Source of the DNA: DASWOJ01 sp964242415
GTDB lineage: Bacteria > Pseudomonadota > Alphaproteobacteria > Acetobacterales > Acetobacteraceae
Length of the DNA: 64,000 nt
Assembly (NCBI GenBank): GCA_964242415.1
Contig: CAXTAT010000027.1
Location: forward strand, 18,289 to 82,288
Direction: 5' to 3'
The position numbers were made by a program, and so were the translations under genes. The notes under the pieces are model-generated. The model was not told where the DNA came from and did no database searches. It saw nothing but the letters and a program-made list of their open reading frames with translations. Of this stretch, positions 63,951 to 64,000 are shown in pieces. How positions within the stretch are numbered: the stretch's first letter is position 1; each line of letters begins with the position of its first letter.

Positions 63951-63963
63951 GAGTAGTTTCCGA
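63951..63963 (+). promoter_or_regulatory. GAGTAGTTTCCGA element, copy 4
   Basis: Exact GAGTAGTTTCCGA followed by GCCTG, 20 bp after the transaldolase homology ends. Any downstream gene is outside the window. Confidence 0.5.
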
Positions 63964-64000
63964 GCCTGCCGGTGCTGTGGGCTGGACACTACACCTCCGT

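Noticed and set aside
1..64000. tRNA and rRNA genes
   Set aside because: No cloverleaf with a TTCGA-type T-loop in context and no rRNA-like conserved blocks were noticed; a covariance search was not possible here.

Overview
The window is high-GC DNA with the look of an alphaproteobacterium, most likely an Acetobacteraceae-type member of the Rhodospirillales. This rests on gene content, codon use and interspersed palindromes beginning GTCATTGCGAG. No rRNA, tRNA or CRISPR array was seen. Taxonomy is inference; nothing in the window is a taxonomic marker.

Positions 1-9,400: the tail of a peptide-type ABC ATPase gene is followed on the + strand by a ketopantoate-reductase-like gene and an SDR gene. 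Facing them is a five-gene peptide/opine-type ABC uptake operon: solute-binding protein, two permeases and two ATPases. Its last ATPase gene sits between two inverted copies of a repeat of about 200 bp. A flavin (LLM-type) monooxygenase gene and a scrap of an HpaB-like hydroxylase follow.

Positions 11,100-24,400: a sugar ABC operon (binding protein, double ATPase, permease); a PBP1C gene coupled to a giant alpha-2-macroglobulin gene; and, divergent from these, an OmpR-type two-component system.

Positions 24,500-38,700: a minus-strand envelope region with gspI-gspJ-gspK, tonB, a small periplasmic protein, two paralogous YncE-propeller/phosphatase genes, a TonB-dependent receptor and a PEP-CTERM protein. 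The three largest genes are all broken by frameshifts, nonsense codons or both. Three sites share the motif TGTCAT-N7-TGGT at a similar distance from a start codon.

Positions 38,800-46,200: a resolvase scrap and a strong inverted repeat precede a second sugar-type ABC operon. It contains a single-frame fusion of an RbsC-like permease with an SMP-30/lactonase-like domain, followed by a second propeller-type protein and a double ATPase, all translationally coupled.

Positions 46,300-54,200: a mobile/accessory stretch with a YhaV-type toxin gene lacking its proper start, a group II intron whose maturase has lost its HNH domain to a stop codon, a lytic transglycosylase, a DUF2934 protein and a decayed IS3-type element.

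Positions 54,200-64,000: an envelope/stress island of two PRC-barrel proteins, a slipin (SPFH), a glycine-zipper membrane protein, small membrane or secreted proteins and a plasma-membrane-type H+-ATPase. It is interleaved with truncated metabolic genes (Nramp, tpiA, transaldolase). A 13-bp element, GAGTAGTTTCCGA, recurs upstream of several of these genes and is the most interesting unexplained signal in the window.
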